Below, in pieces: positions 24,737 to 36,398 of a stretch of DNA of 64,000 nt. The translations under genes and the position numbers were made by a program. Origin of the DNA: Colletotrichum lupini (lineage: Eukaryota; Ascomycota; Sordariomycetes; Glomerellales; Glomerellaceae); the NCBI RefSeq assembly GCF_023278565.1, contig NC_064675.1, positions 5,642,001-5,706,000 on the forward strand, in the 5' to 3' direction. The notes under the pieces are model-generated. The model ran no database searches. It was not told where the DNA came from and was given only the letters and a program-made list of their open reading frames with translations. The stretch's first letter is position 1. The number at the start of each line of letters is the position of its first letter.

Positions 24737-26578
24737 GGTAATGTTCGTTGAGGAATAGTATTGATTGTGTTCTTGGTCAATGGCAATGGCGTGCCGGATA
24801 TCAAACGGCAGTCGACTGATGGCAGAAGATACGCCTGTTTCTGCAGCCTGGGGAGCACGATCAAGCAACGCGCAAACAAAGCTATTTGAGGCAGTAGCAA
24901 TGAACAATCAGAAGGGTTCGTCTGTCTTTTCTATATGTCAGCGTTGCTCGGTTTCTGGCTGACAACCCTCGGAAATAGGAGGTGAGGTCGGATATGCGAT
25001 CCGCCGACCTGCTCAAAGAAGATGCGCTAAAGCAGGCAGCAGCACGTACTATCTTACCTACTTCAAGCGAGAAACAAGCCATCACCATTTTAATGCGTCA
25101 TTCTTGGGTTCCTACCGACGCAACAACATTGACTCGATCTGCAGGCTCTCCAAGACCGGTGCGCCTAGAGAGTCGGGTTCCAGGGAATACCACGTACCTT
25201 ATTGATGCCATTGACTGGGGTACATCCACCGCCGTTGCCGGCCCCACTTCACCGTGCCAAGCCGGCCCCAGGCCTGTCTTCTTGACTACCTGCTTGCCGT
25301 ATGATGGCCGTGACGAATGAATTCGTTGCGCAGATAAGGCAAGTTAAGTCGGTTCAATGCCCTGGTTTATTCGGTTTTTTTAGTTTTTCTTTTTGGATGA
25401 GCCATATCATAGCCTGGAGGGTAAAATGTTCTGGTTCAAAAGGTAGGAGATTGCAATTCATCACAAATCTCTCGTTCCCACATTCAAAATCTTCGTTCTA
25501 AATCCCACCCGCTTGACTGGCGCTTGTACGCCTCTTAAATCTTCGTATTCTTAGTGGTACCGTTCCCTCGGCCGTACTTGCGTTTATCCCTCTACATATA
25601 GCCGACCTGGGAAAAAGGCGGGTTGAGCATGGCCCAAAGAAAAAGTCAATTTAATTCCTACAACAGAACAGCAAAAGAGTTCACCCCCCCGGTGCTGAAC
25701 TGGGGGCTACATCTCTGGCGCACTTTCTGGGACTCGAACTCGGATACTCGCTAAGCCTGTCGTCGAGTAGGCTGGTTGGCGTAAATCGATTGTTGACCAT
25801 TAACCATTCCACCACCACGCCACAGTTTGACCTGACCCGTCGACCTAGACGGGCGCCTGCTGTGCTGGTGACAGGAATGGAATTGGCCTGACCTATATAG
25901 GCTTCACCTGTGGCGTCAGGGAACCTTGAGGCATAGCTTGAGGTTGTGGGAGCCGACGAACCAGGTGGAAGGTGCTAGGGTGGCTCCTTCCTCCTTCCCT
26001 GTCACGTGCCCAGGGAATGAACCGGCTACCACTGATCATCTCAGTTTCCCACCCTACTGATCATTCGGCTCATATGTAGGTAAGAGCAGGAGTTCAAGAT
26101 AACTGCCTCGTCAAATTAATTTCCCAGCGATGAAAGACAAGGCAATGGCATGAGAGGTGTTGATGAGGCGGAGCCACGAACTAAGGCAGTCGAAGCGTCA
26201 CTTATCATCATTACGTACATTAAGCGTGCAAGAATTCGAAGACTGTATTCTCTACGGAAGGTGGTTTACTTGACGAATACGCACCTCACGTGAAAAGAGG
26301 CCGCCATATTCAGATATTCTTCTGGCTGCCCACTTTCACTCTCCCACCGTCTAGTTTTCTTATTTCTCCTACCTTTACTCTCTAACTTCACCTCTTTCAC
26401 CTTCCACATACTCCAACACTTTCCATATTTCCTCTTCCCAGCCCAGATTCCGTCCCCCACATTCCACCCTTCCCTATTGACACAAACACCACAATTTGTC
26501 TTGTCAAGTGAAAAAAAGTAAAACTCGTATGATTCGGTACGCAATGGGTTCTGATTCTGATCGTATGTTCAGTGGATC
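24737..26578. other. AT-rich intergenic region with a tRNA-like element and a CT-rich leader
   Basis: No protein gene is supported. It contains the tRNA-like element at 25715-25822 and short inverted words (GTGACAGG near 25869 and CCTGTCAC near 26000). A strongly pyrimidine-rich tract at about 26300-26480 looks like a promoter or leader for the + strand gene at 26579. Confidence 0.5.
25715..25822 (-). tRNA. tRNA-like element with Pol III A and B boxes (possible SINE head or pseudo-tRNA)
   Basis: On the minus strand the element starts TGGCGTG (25822-25816) and ends TGCGCCA, which can pair over 7 positions including two G-T. An A-box-like word TGGTGGAATGG lies at 25814-25804, and a good B box AGTTCGAGTCC at 25740-25730. 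The T stem is imperfect and does not abut the acceptor strand, and the body is about 107 nt, so it is not a clean tRNA. Downstream on the same strand, runs of T (CTTTTG, ACTTTTTCTTT, about 25640-25675) could serve as a Pol III terminator. A tRNA-derived SINE or decayed tRNA fits best. Confidence 0.35.
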
Positions 26579-28045
26579 ATGAAATCTGAAGACGCGCTTC
26601 GGCGCGCAGTCAAACGAGAACGCTCTCTCTCGGATGAAGCCCAAGATTGCAAAAGGGCCCGGCAATCCTCTCCCCCAGCCGAACCTGTGTTTGGACGTCT
26701 CCAAGTCACCGCTGATGCTGATGGCATCAGCCAAGTCACCAACAAATGCCCCGACCAGGCAGTCGTCGACTTCATAGCGGACGATGCATTTGCCTCGTAC
26801 GGGCCACGCGAGCAGGCCTACAAAATGCTCGACAAGATGATGGAGCACGGCAATGGGGAAGTCTTCACTTGTGTCGTCCGCTTCGTGCCAAAACCCCCGT
26901 CCTCGCAATTGTGAAGCCCAGAAATACCTGCGATCTCTGCTATACCGTCCTCGGACGTGCCTTCAGCGCCCTCCGAAATGCCTCCTCCACTGCCCCTGGG
27001 AGCCGTCTCTTCTACCACCTCTGAAGCCGCCTCCTCCGACATCTCTGGAATCGGTACCTTCACTCCCTCCTTCTCCCAAGCAAGGTGCGACGGAATCAGC
27101 CGCCAGGTCCAGTCGTGCTTCATCTATACAGATCAAGAGCGAAGTGAGTCCTGGAGTGGAGACTGGTCGACAGGCCACCGACAAGGTCGAGAGCAGCAAT
27201 CGCCAAGTGGCGCGACCGGCTGGCCCCAAGACAGTTCGGCAGGCCCCTGCCCAAGACAATGATCGCCAAGTTGTGCAAAAGTTCGGAATTAATGATCCTA
27301 TGCCTTCCCGAGAGTCGCCGGGAGACATGGCTATTGTCCCTGCCAGCGAATCCCATCCTCAGCAATCGAGAAGACAAAAAGATAAACGGTCGCGAAACAA
27401 TAACCGTGGTCAAACCAATAATAACAACCGCCATGTCTACCAGTCCAGGCCAGATCCAAACACTCACATCATGTTCCGGAGGATGGGTTCTAGGGAACCT
27501 TACGACTTCCAGCAGTGGAACGAACAATGCGCCAACATTATCTGTGGCAGTTGCTCGGCCCGGGGCCATCACCTCTTGGATTGCGTTGGGCCCGACGCCA
27601 GAGGTGATTTGGTGGGCTGCCCGTTCTGCAACACCAAGGAGCACGTCATGGACCTCTGTCCGCAGCAGCCCTCTTTCGATGGATGGGGTGGGCGTATATT
27701 CTCATCTACGGTCGGGCCAACAAGCCGCTGCTGAGGACCACACGCAGCTGGTTCCATTATGCCCATATTGGCCACCGCTTCACCTCCGCTGATGCTCTTG
27801 ATTTAAAGACAGCAGCTGAGTGGAGGTACGTATTGTCAAAGGGTTTCCCGTGGACCAGATCCTTTGGACAGAATTTGGTAAAGCCTCACAAATTGTCGCG
27901 CGGTCCATGGGTCCGTTACGATTACAGAAACGACAGCGCCTCTCAGAATCATTTGAAGTGGGACCCGGAAACGATGAACTCTTATGTTGTGTTTTCAAAT
28001 ATGCGTCTGATGGACGAGCGGTTCCACCCCAACCAAGACCGATAA
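26579..28045 (+). pseudogene. Broken gene for a two-CCHC zinc-knuckle protein
   Basis: Three successive frames read as one protein. Part 1 (26579-26914) starts MKSEDALRRAVKRERSLSDE and stops at TGA 26912-26914; the same frame stays protein-like afterwards. Part 2 (another frame, to about 27690) is polar, Gln/Asn/Arg rich, then has two perfect CX2CX4HX4C knuckles: CGSCSARGHHLLDC and CPFCNTKEHVMDLC. Part 3 (27683-28045) continues in a third frame with WAYILIYGRANKPLLRTTRSWF and ends HPNQDR. The shift at about 27680-27690 lies in a G-rich word (GGATGGGGTGGGCG) with no room for an intron. Zinc knuckles bind single-stranded nucleic acid and occur in retroelement Gag and in host RNA proteins; no polymerase, protease or LTR is seen, so a host family is as likely. 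Two or more indels plus a stop suggest decay. Confidence 0.55.
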
Positions 28046-29400
28046 AGATAGTGTTTTGAGGCCGAGACCAAGTGGTCTTGTTCATGCGACCATTCTTTGG
28101 CCCTAGCTCACGGGACCTCGAGATTAAAAAACAGTCGGTCGATGGCCGGTTGAACCTCTGCCAAGGCCGATCGGGACGGTGTCTTGAAGCCAAGATCCAG
28201 TGCTCCATCCGTCCTCGAAGTAATGATTGGAGACGTGCGCCGATGGTGTGAGTTAGTAACGTAGAACTAGTGTCAATAGAATTATGTTAGTTATTATTTG
28301 TATGTCTGCTTCATGTTGCATCTTGCTCCCGGTGCTGTCTCGTCGTTTGGACAAGTATCGGGATTACGCATCTCAAAGGACATGGTTCCGTAGGTATATA
28401 GAACCGTTGTGTCTTTGAGTTCATCGTCGAACGTGGCCAACTGTTTCACCCCTTAATGCTCGCTTATATATGCAGTTTAAACGCTAACCACGTCTAAGTC
28501 ACGATTGTGGCTCTAAGCTTTTTCCTCTTTTCTCTATTGATTCTACGTGACGATGTTACATGGACCACAGGTAGCTTGTCGATGGTGACGAAAACGTCAT
28601 GGTAGAAGAGAGGGACTTCTCATATGCTTCTATTTTTCCTAGTGTAGCCCTACAGCGGCTTTCTAACTGCGGGGCGGGTCATTTTCGTAATGGCATCAGT
28701 TATCAAGTGGCACAACGCTCTTCACGTGACTTAGATAAATGCAACTGAGGCCAGCGGACAGAACTTCCACCACTTCCATTCTAGGTAGGATGAACGATGT
28801 CTACTACGCATCCTTGATGCCCGCATTGTAACCATGCACCGAATTGAACTCCCGAGGAAATTGATACAAGAAATGGCACATTAAAAACGTGTAGATGCTG
28901 ACGTGGATCCTGGTTTGATGCCTCAAGAGTGAACTACTGTAGTCTAGCCAGAAAGCTCGAGACAGTTCTGTCCCTCCGTAGTGAACAAGCTTCGTCCGAC
29001 AACGCCATTCTTGCATGCGTCGTGACATTCGCATCGGCTCCAGTCTTTATACAGCGACGGCGAATCGCTGTTGCCTATGATCTAATAAGGAAGAAAGCAT
29101 TTCCTCTGTGAGAGAGCAACCTCCATATATGATATGGTCAGACCAGTAAATATCCGACAGCAATCATATGAGACATAATTAGTGCCATTCTCTTCGTTTT
29201 ACTATTATTACCGTTGTTCCCTTCAATACTTCTTGTTCAGTGGTACATAGAGTAGAGAGGTAGGCAGAGAAGAGCAATGGCAGAAACAGGCAAGCATGTA
29301 AGGTAGGCAATAAGCGGCAAATCATTGTGTCACTCACTCGGAGGCATTGGACAACACATGATCACACTCTATGCCAGCAGACCAAGCTCGAGAGACTCAC

Positions 29401-29526
29401 CTCCTTGAATCGACGGTCAAAATCGTGTCTGTGGTTGGGAGACGGCGGGTCTGCGGCGACCACGGTACACAACCAAGCAAAGATGACCGCCGTCAAAAGC
29501 AAGGTCAATTGTCCTGACTTCTTCAT
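29401..29526 (-). CDS. Possible first exon of a small secreted protein
   Basis: Minus-strand ATG at 29526 starts a convincing signal-peptide-like segment (KKSGQLTLLLTAVIFAWLCTVVAA) followed by about 18 polar residues, and ends at a consensus donor GAG/GTGAGT. No following exon could be identified downstream, so the model is incomplete and may be fortuitous. Confidence 0.22.
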
Positions 29527-31415
29527 TAAGGCCATCAACCAGCTCGAACAACGTAACGAATGTCTCAGGAAACGTTCCAGAACAATTCTGCACCTCCTTG
29601 CATGTGTCCGCAATCAAAGACTGCCACGCGACGGTGCCCTACCATTATGCGTTTCAGATGTCAGGAGTCCGCAAGGGTGCAATGCGGGGGCTGCCAACGA
29701 CGGACGCTGGGGCATCGCACAACCGCGAGCCAAAATGCAATGGAATCGCGCGCTCATTGGATGGTCAAGGATCATTGATAACCCAGTTCTTTAGGTGATT
29801 TGACAGATGCGCCGTGACAGAGCCAAATCGGCATTGCAGGCCGTCACCTTGGGCGCTAGGAGAAATGGCTGCAGCCACACAGAGGAGCGTATCCTTTGGA
29901 GAACGCCGGCCGGATTCCGTGATCAACGCCGCTCCGTAGGACGGCGAGTGATGGCGGTAGTTGGAGATTACGGTAGAGCATCCCGGCCTCGCCTGTGGCA
30001 CCCACCACCGGCATTGGCGAATTCCATGATGCGTAGATGGCGACGCAAGGCACGCAGATAACCAGCGGCGCCTCGCTGACCTGTTGTGGTCCTCTTTGCG
30101 GTGGAGGGTAGGATGCAGAGTTGGTGATTGGTGGCGGCTGGGTTGTTGGAAGCGGGCATTTTGCCATTGTAAGGAAATGCATGCGTTGGCAGGGCCCTGG
30201 TCCGGACCCGAGCGACTGTCACCGGACAGTGCAAAGATGAGATGCGGAAATGAGCCACGACAGGACCGAGGTACGAGAGGTCGGAGCCTTTCCGCTCGTC
30301 TTGGTGTAAGCGGGCTATTGTTTGCTGCAGCCTAAGCAGATGTGTGTGATAGATGATGTCCAACGGCGGTTCGTATCAGGCACTCAAGGTACCGCCATGC
30401 TGGTACCGTACGTTCGTTGCCGTGTTTTCTCATCGTAGTCGACGGCGATGGAGCGAGAGCGACTTTAGAGGCGCGAAAGAGGGGATTCGAGACACTGCTC
30501 CATTGCAACGGCCGTAGCTATGAGGCATAGTTGACTGAATCGACGCCGTCGTTGGAAGTAAGTGCTGGCCGAAACGGCAAGGCTTATACAGTAGTGCCTT
30601 GAAAGGTGAAAAAAAACAAAACAATAACGCCAGTGTATGGACCGAGCGTCACTGTCAGAGCTAGATTGGCGGGATGACGGACCCGTCGTTTAACCCGTTC
30701 TTAGCGGAGGAAAGCCCTGTGGCGTCGCTGCTGGACCCCTGCGAGAGGTTGAACACAATCACCAACAGCTAAGAACCAACAAGAGCGGGGTTGACGGTTG
30801 GTGTGTGTGTGGGGACGTCGACATCGAGTGCGAACAGCGACAAGAGGGCGTGAATATATCCGAACATGACCCCACAATGGAACGAGTCTGAGTCCGGGAC
30901 CTCGACTCTCGCCGCCAAGATATACGGCAAGATACGCGAACAGCCAACAGCTGGCGTTGAGTGTCGGTACGGATACACTTGCTTGGCTCGCTTGTCTTGG
31001 ATCGAGTATGGTCGTCACATTCCCATTGTTGGCCGCCACAAGAACAATTCATCAAGTCCCAATCGTACAGTACACCCGAGGGACAGCCCTGCAGTTGATA
31101 GAGGTTGATTTGACGGCAGCTCAGCTGGAGTTGGACGGCCAGCACAGAGGCATCTCGCTGCAATCGCCCGCGGTTGGCGATGGGAACCGTCGACTCGGTT
31201 GGCGGACGCGGGTGAGAGGTGACCGGCAGGTGGTGGAATGCAGCAGCGCCACTAGAGAAACGTCAGAGAATGGAAAACGAATTGCAAAGGACTGATCTTG
31301 TCTCACCGTGCCGGTCGTGTCGACGCCGATTGGCGATGCTCGTTGACAACCGAGACCACCGTCTAAAAGACATGCATATCTGTGTCCCATCCGAACATGT
31401 GGCCCGAAATCCAGG

Positions 31416-34400
31416 TACTCCGTACCGGTCCCGGGGGTTCGCCCTTCTTCTCATCCGGAGATGTGCACGATATGCTGAACTTTATCCAACTCGATTTGCT
31501 GCCACCCACCCCGGTCGCACCCCGGGCGTGCGGCCCTTGCCTTTGACAAGCAAACATGAACCCGGATTCAGCGTCACATACCTACTGTGCGGCGTCCACA
31601 CCAATGGCCCAAAGCTGTAGAGCTGCAAATGACCGCTCCATCGATTGGTCCGTCGATTGGCAGGTATTCGTACGGAGTGTGTCCAGCCACACGTGGAGGT
31701 GCACAAGAGTCATACAGACGCGAGACTTGCTGCCCAGCTTGAAGGCCTACAGAATCAAGTCAATGGCCGTGCAAGAGAGGGAGATTCTCCAAGCAGCCGC
31801 AATATCGGTTCCGGGTGGCTGCCGGTGCCCGCCACGGCGCATTGGTTTGACAACGAAATGGTTTGTTGTATGCGGCGGGTGCGTGCTGGACAATGATTGA
31901 CCCGAGAACAATCCAAGGGAGCCTCGGTCGGTGGTCTCGAAAAAAGTGCACAAAAGACCAACGTGCGCTGACATCAGCCCATAGACTGGTCCCTGGCAGC
32001 TCGCTGACTGAGTGCGGCTTGATTGCCTCGTGTTAACACTGAGAGCTGGTGTCGGCAAGGCATGAAGATCATTACCAATGGATGATGAACGAGGTTGAGC
32101 ACTATCGACATGCCGACGGAAGGAATTGAGGAATACAGGGGAACGTGGGCTATTCGCCGATCGGGTGAGCAAGCGGCGCGGGTGAATGCCTCGATTGAGA
32201 AGCGTGTTTGCTGGATGGCCGGAGGACGTTGAGAATTGGGGGCGACAAAGCGACGGACGTGGGAACTCGGAGACGATGCGTAGCAGGAGCCAGGAGAGCA
32301 CAAGGAGCGGGCCGGGCTGGGACGAAAGCCCCCGTCCTCCGGGGCAAAAAGGCGGTCCCAAGGAGATGTCTGGTTGTAAATACCTCGGCGGGTATGTCGA
32401 ATAGCATACTGCGTAAGGTATCAGTTGGTGAGTCTTTTGGCACGTATGGGCCGGGGTGGTCTGCGATCGTGGACGAGAGTCGCTCGCGTGGCACAGCAGA
32501 GGTAGCTGGGTAGCGAGCGGGCTGCGGCGGATGCAAAAGAAAGCGACGAGAAGCTGAGCAGGATCTCGATCTCCACAATGCTCACAAGCATGAGCGAGTG
32601 CGAGACCTGAAAGCAAATGTCAGCAAGCAAACATGCACATTGGGACATAGTGTAGCCGTAGGATACACACTACTCCGTACAGAGCAGAGGCTCGCCCGAG
32701 GCTCAGTCAGCTGAGGGGCATCAGCATGGCGGCGCAGTGGAGGCCGCAGGCTCAGAGTGTCTTTGAGGGCGGCCGAGTTGTATTCCAGAAGCGTACGAGT
32801 ATGTCTGTCTGGGTGATGGAGATGTGGACTTGGGTGCGTGGAACGGCTGGGATGGTGAGGTGAAGCGCAAGCCCCGGTTCCAATTTCGTTGCAGCAGCAA
32901 GGACCCAAGTTCCAACAGAGGCAGGTCCCCTCCCCCTGGCCGTTGCAGATGCTGATTCTGTCACTTTCCTCTGCTGCGTACGGAGGAGTACTACTTGTAC
33001 GCAGTAACGTACGTGGGTACGTAGGTAACTTGACCTGCATCGTGCTGGCCGCCGCTGGCCGCACCGTCGAGCCTCGACAGATTTCTAGGTTTGTTAAAGC
33101 TGTCACTGGAGGTTAACGTACCCGCCAAAGCCTCGAGAACCTCACAACCTATACTACGTAGGCGTACTTAGGGGCGTCAGTCGGGCGTTCGTAGCTTCAG
33201 CACTAGGATAGCGCGGAAAGAGAGTGTAGGCATGGCCCCTGGCGCCAATCGTCGGCCGCTAGGTATGGATGCACCCGTCGTTTAGCGGGCCCCAAGGCGC
33301 GATTACGTCCCCGCAAACTTCCAGGTTTGAAGAGATGTTGTTGATTCCGCTGTCCATGCTTTTGCTCCCCGAGAAAACAAAGCTTTGCAGTCATGTTGCG
33401 TAGGGATACTTGGTACTCATGGTGCAAGTACACAGTAAAATGCAAGGTAAATATAGACGTGTGGCGATTCCGGAACTCGCTCCTGCCGGTCCAGGTCCAG
33501 GTCCATGTCCAGGTCCAGGGGCTCCAGGACGAGGTGGTCCCCTTCCTGGGCCGTTGGAGTCGACTGCGATTCGGTACAAATACAGAGGCTGTCGGCGAGA
33601 TATCGCAGCGTCGGGGGAATGTTCAAAGTCGACGAGTTTGCGACTGGCGGTTGGGACCAGGGCTTCCTATTTCACTCGTCGAGTCTTGACCCTCGCGGGT
33701 TTAAGGCGTGCATGGTCGGGTTGCATTGTCCAAGGCTCCCCGGTACACCCAAGTCCCAAGTTGCAGTTCCGAAGAGGCGTCCAACGCCACCTGATTCGTT
33801 GACCCCATCCACTCTGCTCGACTGGGCGCAGGAGCATCGCATGCGCAGTTCTGCACGCCAATGGAGCCCTTGCCTTTGCACTGTACTCCGTACGTACTCT
33901 GTGGTCCGAAAGGAGGACTGCTGCTGCGTGAGCCTGGCGAGAGAGATGCTGGGTGTGTTGCACAACGCTCGTTGCGATGCATGCGATGGCTGCAATGCAT
34001 TATTATGAGAAAAGTGCACCAAGGACCGAGGACCGGTTACCTCACTTCAGGCAGGCACCAATTTGCAGTTACCTGAGGTGTCTGTACGGATGGAGTACGT
34101 ACAGTATGGAGTAGTCATCAGCGAGGTACGTACGGATACGTACTCTGGGTTGGGCTTTCCCCACACACCTCAATCCAAAATTGGATGTTCCTTCCACCTC
34201 GAGTCCCTCCAGCTTTCTCCTCCCTCTTCGTGATTCAATCAGACCCGTTCGTCCAATGAACTGCCCGTCTGATGCTTCAGGAAACGGTACGTACCCTCTC
34301 CCCTCGACTGCCTCCAGCCTACGGGTAGGTATTCTCCTCCATACTCCGTAAGGTACTCCTCAGCCTAACTTCATCCGAGTTGCATTCCAAGCTCCGTTCC

Positions 34401-34910
34401 CATGCACCCGTCGTGCCGTCTCTCTTTTTCCCAACTGGACGGAGGCCGAGTGCGATGCAGCACCCTCACGAATCCCCTCGACCAACCATTCACCGGCCAG
34501 AGTCTCGACAGTCGACAGCCACCCCCCAGCCGTCCGCCAATGTCGCCTCCTGTCTTGCGGCTTGTCCTGGTCGAACCCATGATCCCGGTCCTTGTCCTGG
34601 TTGCTGGACTGGCACCGCATCCTCGTTCAACTCTTGGCCCTGGCTCGCCAGAGCTGGGGTCCCCCCTGAGCCCATCCGTTTCCGCGCCGCCTACCAGACC
34701 ACCCTATCGCGCTACCTTTCTGTGCCTGCTCGCTCAAATCTTCCAAACGAATGCCTCCCTTCTATCCGTTGGTCTCTCGTCCTTTTACAGCCAAAATCTG
34801 CGTACGATACCCATACTCTGTGCTCTGATGGATAGTACTGATCACTTCCTCACAGTGACCAAAAAACGTCTCGAATCCTTTTCGGCCATTATCCAGTCTG
34901 GTACGGAGTA
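31416..34910. repeat. Cluster of TACTCCGTA/TACGGAGTA nonamers
   Basis: Exact copies at 31416-31424, 32671-32679, 33894-33902, 34342-34350 (TACTCCGTA) and 34902-34910 (TACGGAGTA); a sixth lies outside at 39391-39399. Several near matches and GTACGTAC words are interspersed. About 0.5 copies would be expected by chance in the whole window counting both strands. Function is unknown; it may be a dispersed repeat word of this genome or a protein-binding site. Confidence 0.6.
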
Positions 34911-36398
34911 TTCGCTTACCACTCGCTCGCCCTTCGCGTCCAACAAGTCAAGTCGCAAGGCCCCAAATTTCTCTCCCCCATCCATCACATTGTCCGACGT
35001 GGGGCCTGATCCCGGTCTCTCCTCGACAGGACAAGACAAGCCAACACTGCACCTGGTGTTTTGCGGATGCCGCGTGCTGATGCTGGTCGGCCCTGATCCT
35101 CGCTCGCCTTTTGCTCTTTTCCTCTCCCTCTCCTCTCTCTTCCTTCTTCGCCTCTCCTCCTGAGCCAGAAACCATCGTACCTTTGCAGCGGTGCACTTCA
35201 ACAGACGGACAGAGCGGACAGGGAACCAAGACCCATCCTAGCAGTGTGCAGATACTGTGCAGTCTCTCGTCTCCGTCCTCCACTCCTTCTCTGGCACCGC
35301 AAAATCGATTCCTGCAGCCGCGGATTGGCCCTGTTGACTTGTCCGCAGCTTCATATACATACCTGCCAACAACCCCCCACCGCCCACCGTCGTCTTGCCC
35401 TCTTCTTCCCTTCACCATACCTGTGCCTCGCTCTGGTCGCACTCCCAACACCGCACACCCTCCCACGCCCACGCCCATCCGACACTGGCCTGATCCGACC
35501 GCCAACGTCTACTCACACATCAACATTCATCCGTCTTGCATGCCAAACGACAACATAGTCGACGCCATTCTGTCTCGAACCTCAATTGTCCCGCTGATCG
35601 TTCCTCCCGGGTTCTGGGTGCTCCCATCAGACTAGATTTCGCTGGTGCCAACTTGGACAAGGATCTCCCCGGCTCGACTCTCGTCATCTCTATTCACGCC
35701 GACACACCTAGCCGCTCCGATCCATCGAGCAACAGCCCGCACTTGTTTGTCGCTGACAACGATTAGACCGTGTCTCAACCGCGCGCCTTCGACCAGTGGT
35801 CTGGACAGCGAAAAAGGAAAGGGAACGAGGTGTCTCTGTTCTGTTACGAGCCCTGTGTAGAGACGTTTGCCCACGTTCGTCCGCCAAGCAGCGAAGCGCC
35901 ATTGGGCAAGACAGCGGACAAAAGAGCCCCTCTCTGCTACCGCCCGTCTCTCGGTTCATCTCCAGCATCCAGCACCTCTCATCCTTTTGTTTCTTCGCGA
36001 GAGAGCTTTCAATGGGCGTGGTCTGACTTGCACCATCCGACGCCGTTTTTTCTCCTTCTCTCTCAAAATCTTCAATCAACTCACAATCGGGCCAGCTGAC
36101 ACGCGCCGATCGTACTGAGCGCATCCGGAGCTGAACGCCTCGCTCTCTCTCTCCAGCGCTTGACTTGGCCAAGGGCTGAGTACGGATCTGAGACTTCTCC
36201 ACCTACAGTGAGTTCGCTCCGGCCGCCACACCCCCGAGCCGAGAACGTGGAAGGGTGCCCTCGCGCCGGAACGAGCATTGATGCTAATAAGGGCAGCTCA
36301 CTCTCAGGAGCAATTACACAAATCGTCTTGGCCGTTCCGCCACTCTTCGTCTTCACATAGCGGAATCTACAGTCTATCAACCAGTTGAAGCACCCAGC

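Larger units (their letters stand above)
28046..36398. other. Long region (8.3 kb) without a supportable gene, upstream of the velvet gene
   Basis: Many open frames up to about 290 codons occur on both strands, but they overlap one another, are Ser/Pro/Arg rich and show no family motifs or splice logic. It includes an AT-rich part (28250-28560), a (GT)n-like run near 30800-30812, a GGTCCA repeat at 33488-33525, and many GTACGTAC and TACTCCGTA words between 31.4 and 34.9 kb. The last 2 kb are CT rich and may be a long 5' leader of the velvet gene. A lineage-specific or non-coding gene could be missed here. Confidence 0.4.

Noticed and set aside
26579..28045. Retrotransposon interpretation of the zinc-knuckle gene
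   Set aside because: No polymerase, integrase, protease, LTR or terminal repeats are visible around it.
31747..32616. Open frame of about 289 codons on the minus strand
   Set aside because: Ser/Pro/Arg/His-rich without domain, signal peptide or splice structure, and overlapped by long frames on the other strand. It looks fortuitous in GC-rich DNA.
34402..35163. Open frame of about 253 codons on the plus strand upstream of the velvet gene
   Set aside because: Pyrimidine-rich DNA gives long Leu/Ser/Pro frames by chance; no family or start context supports it.
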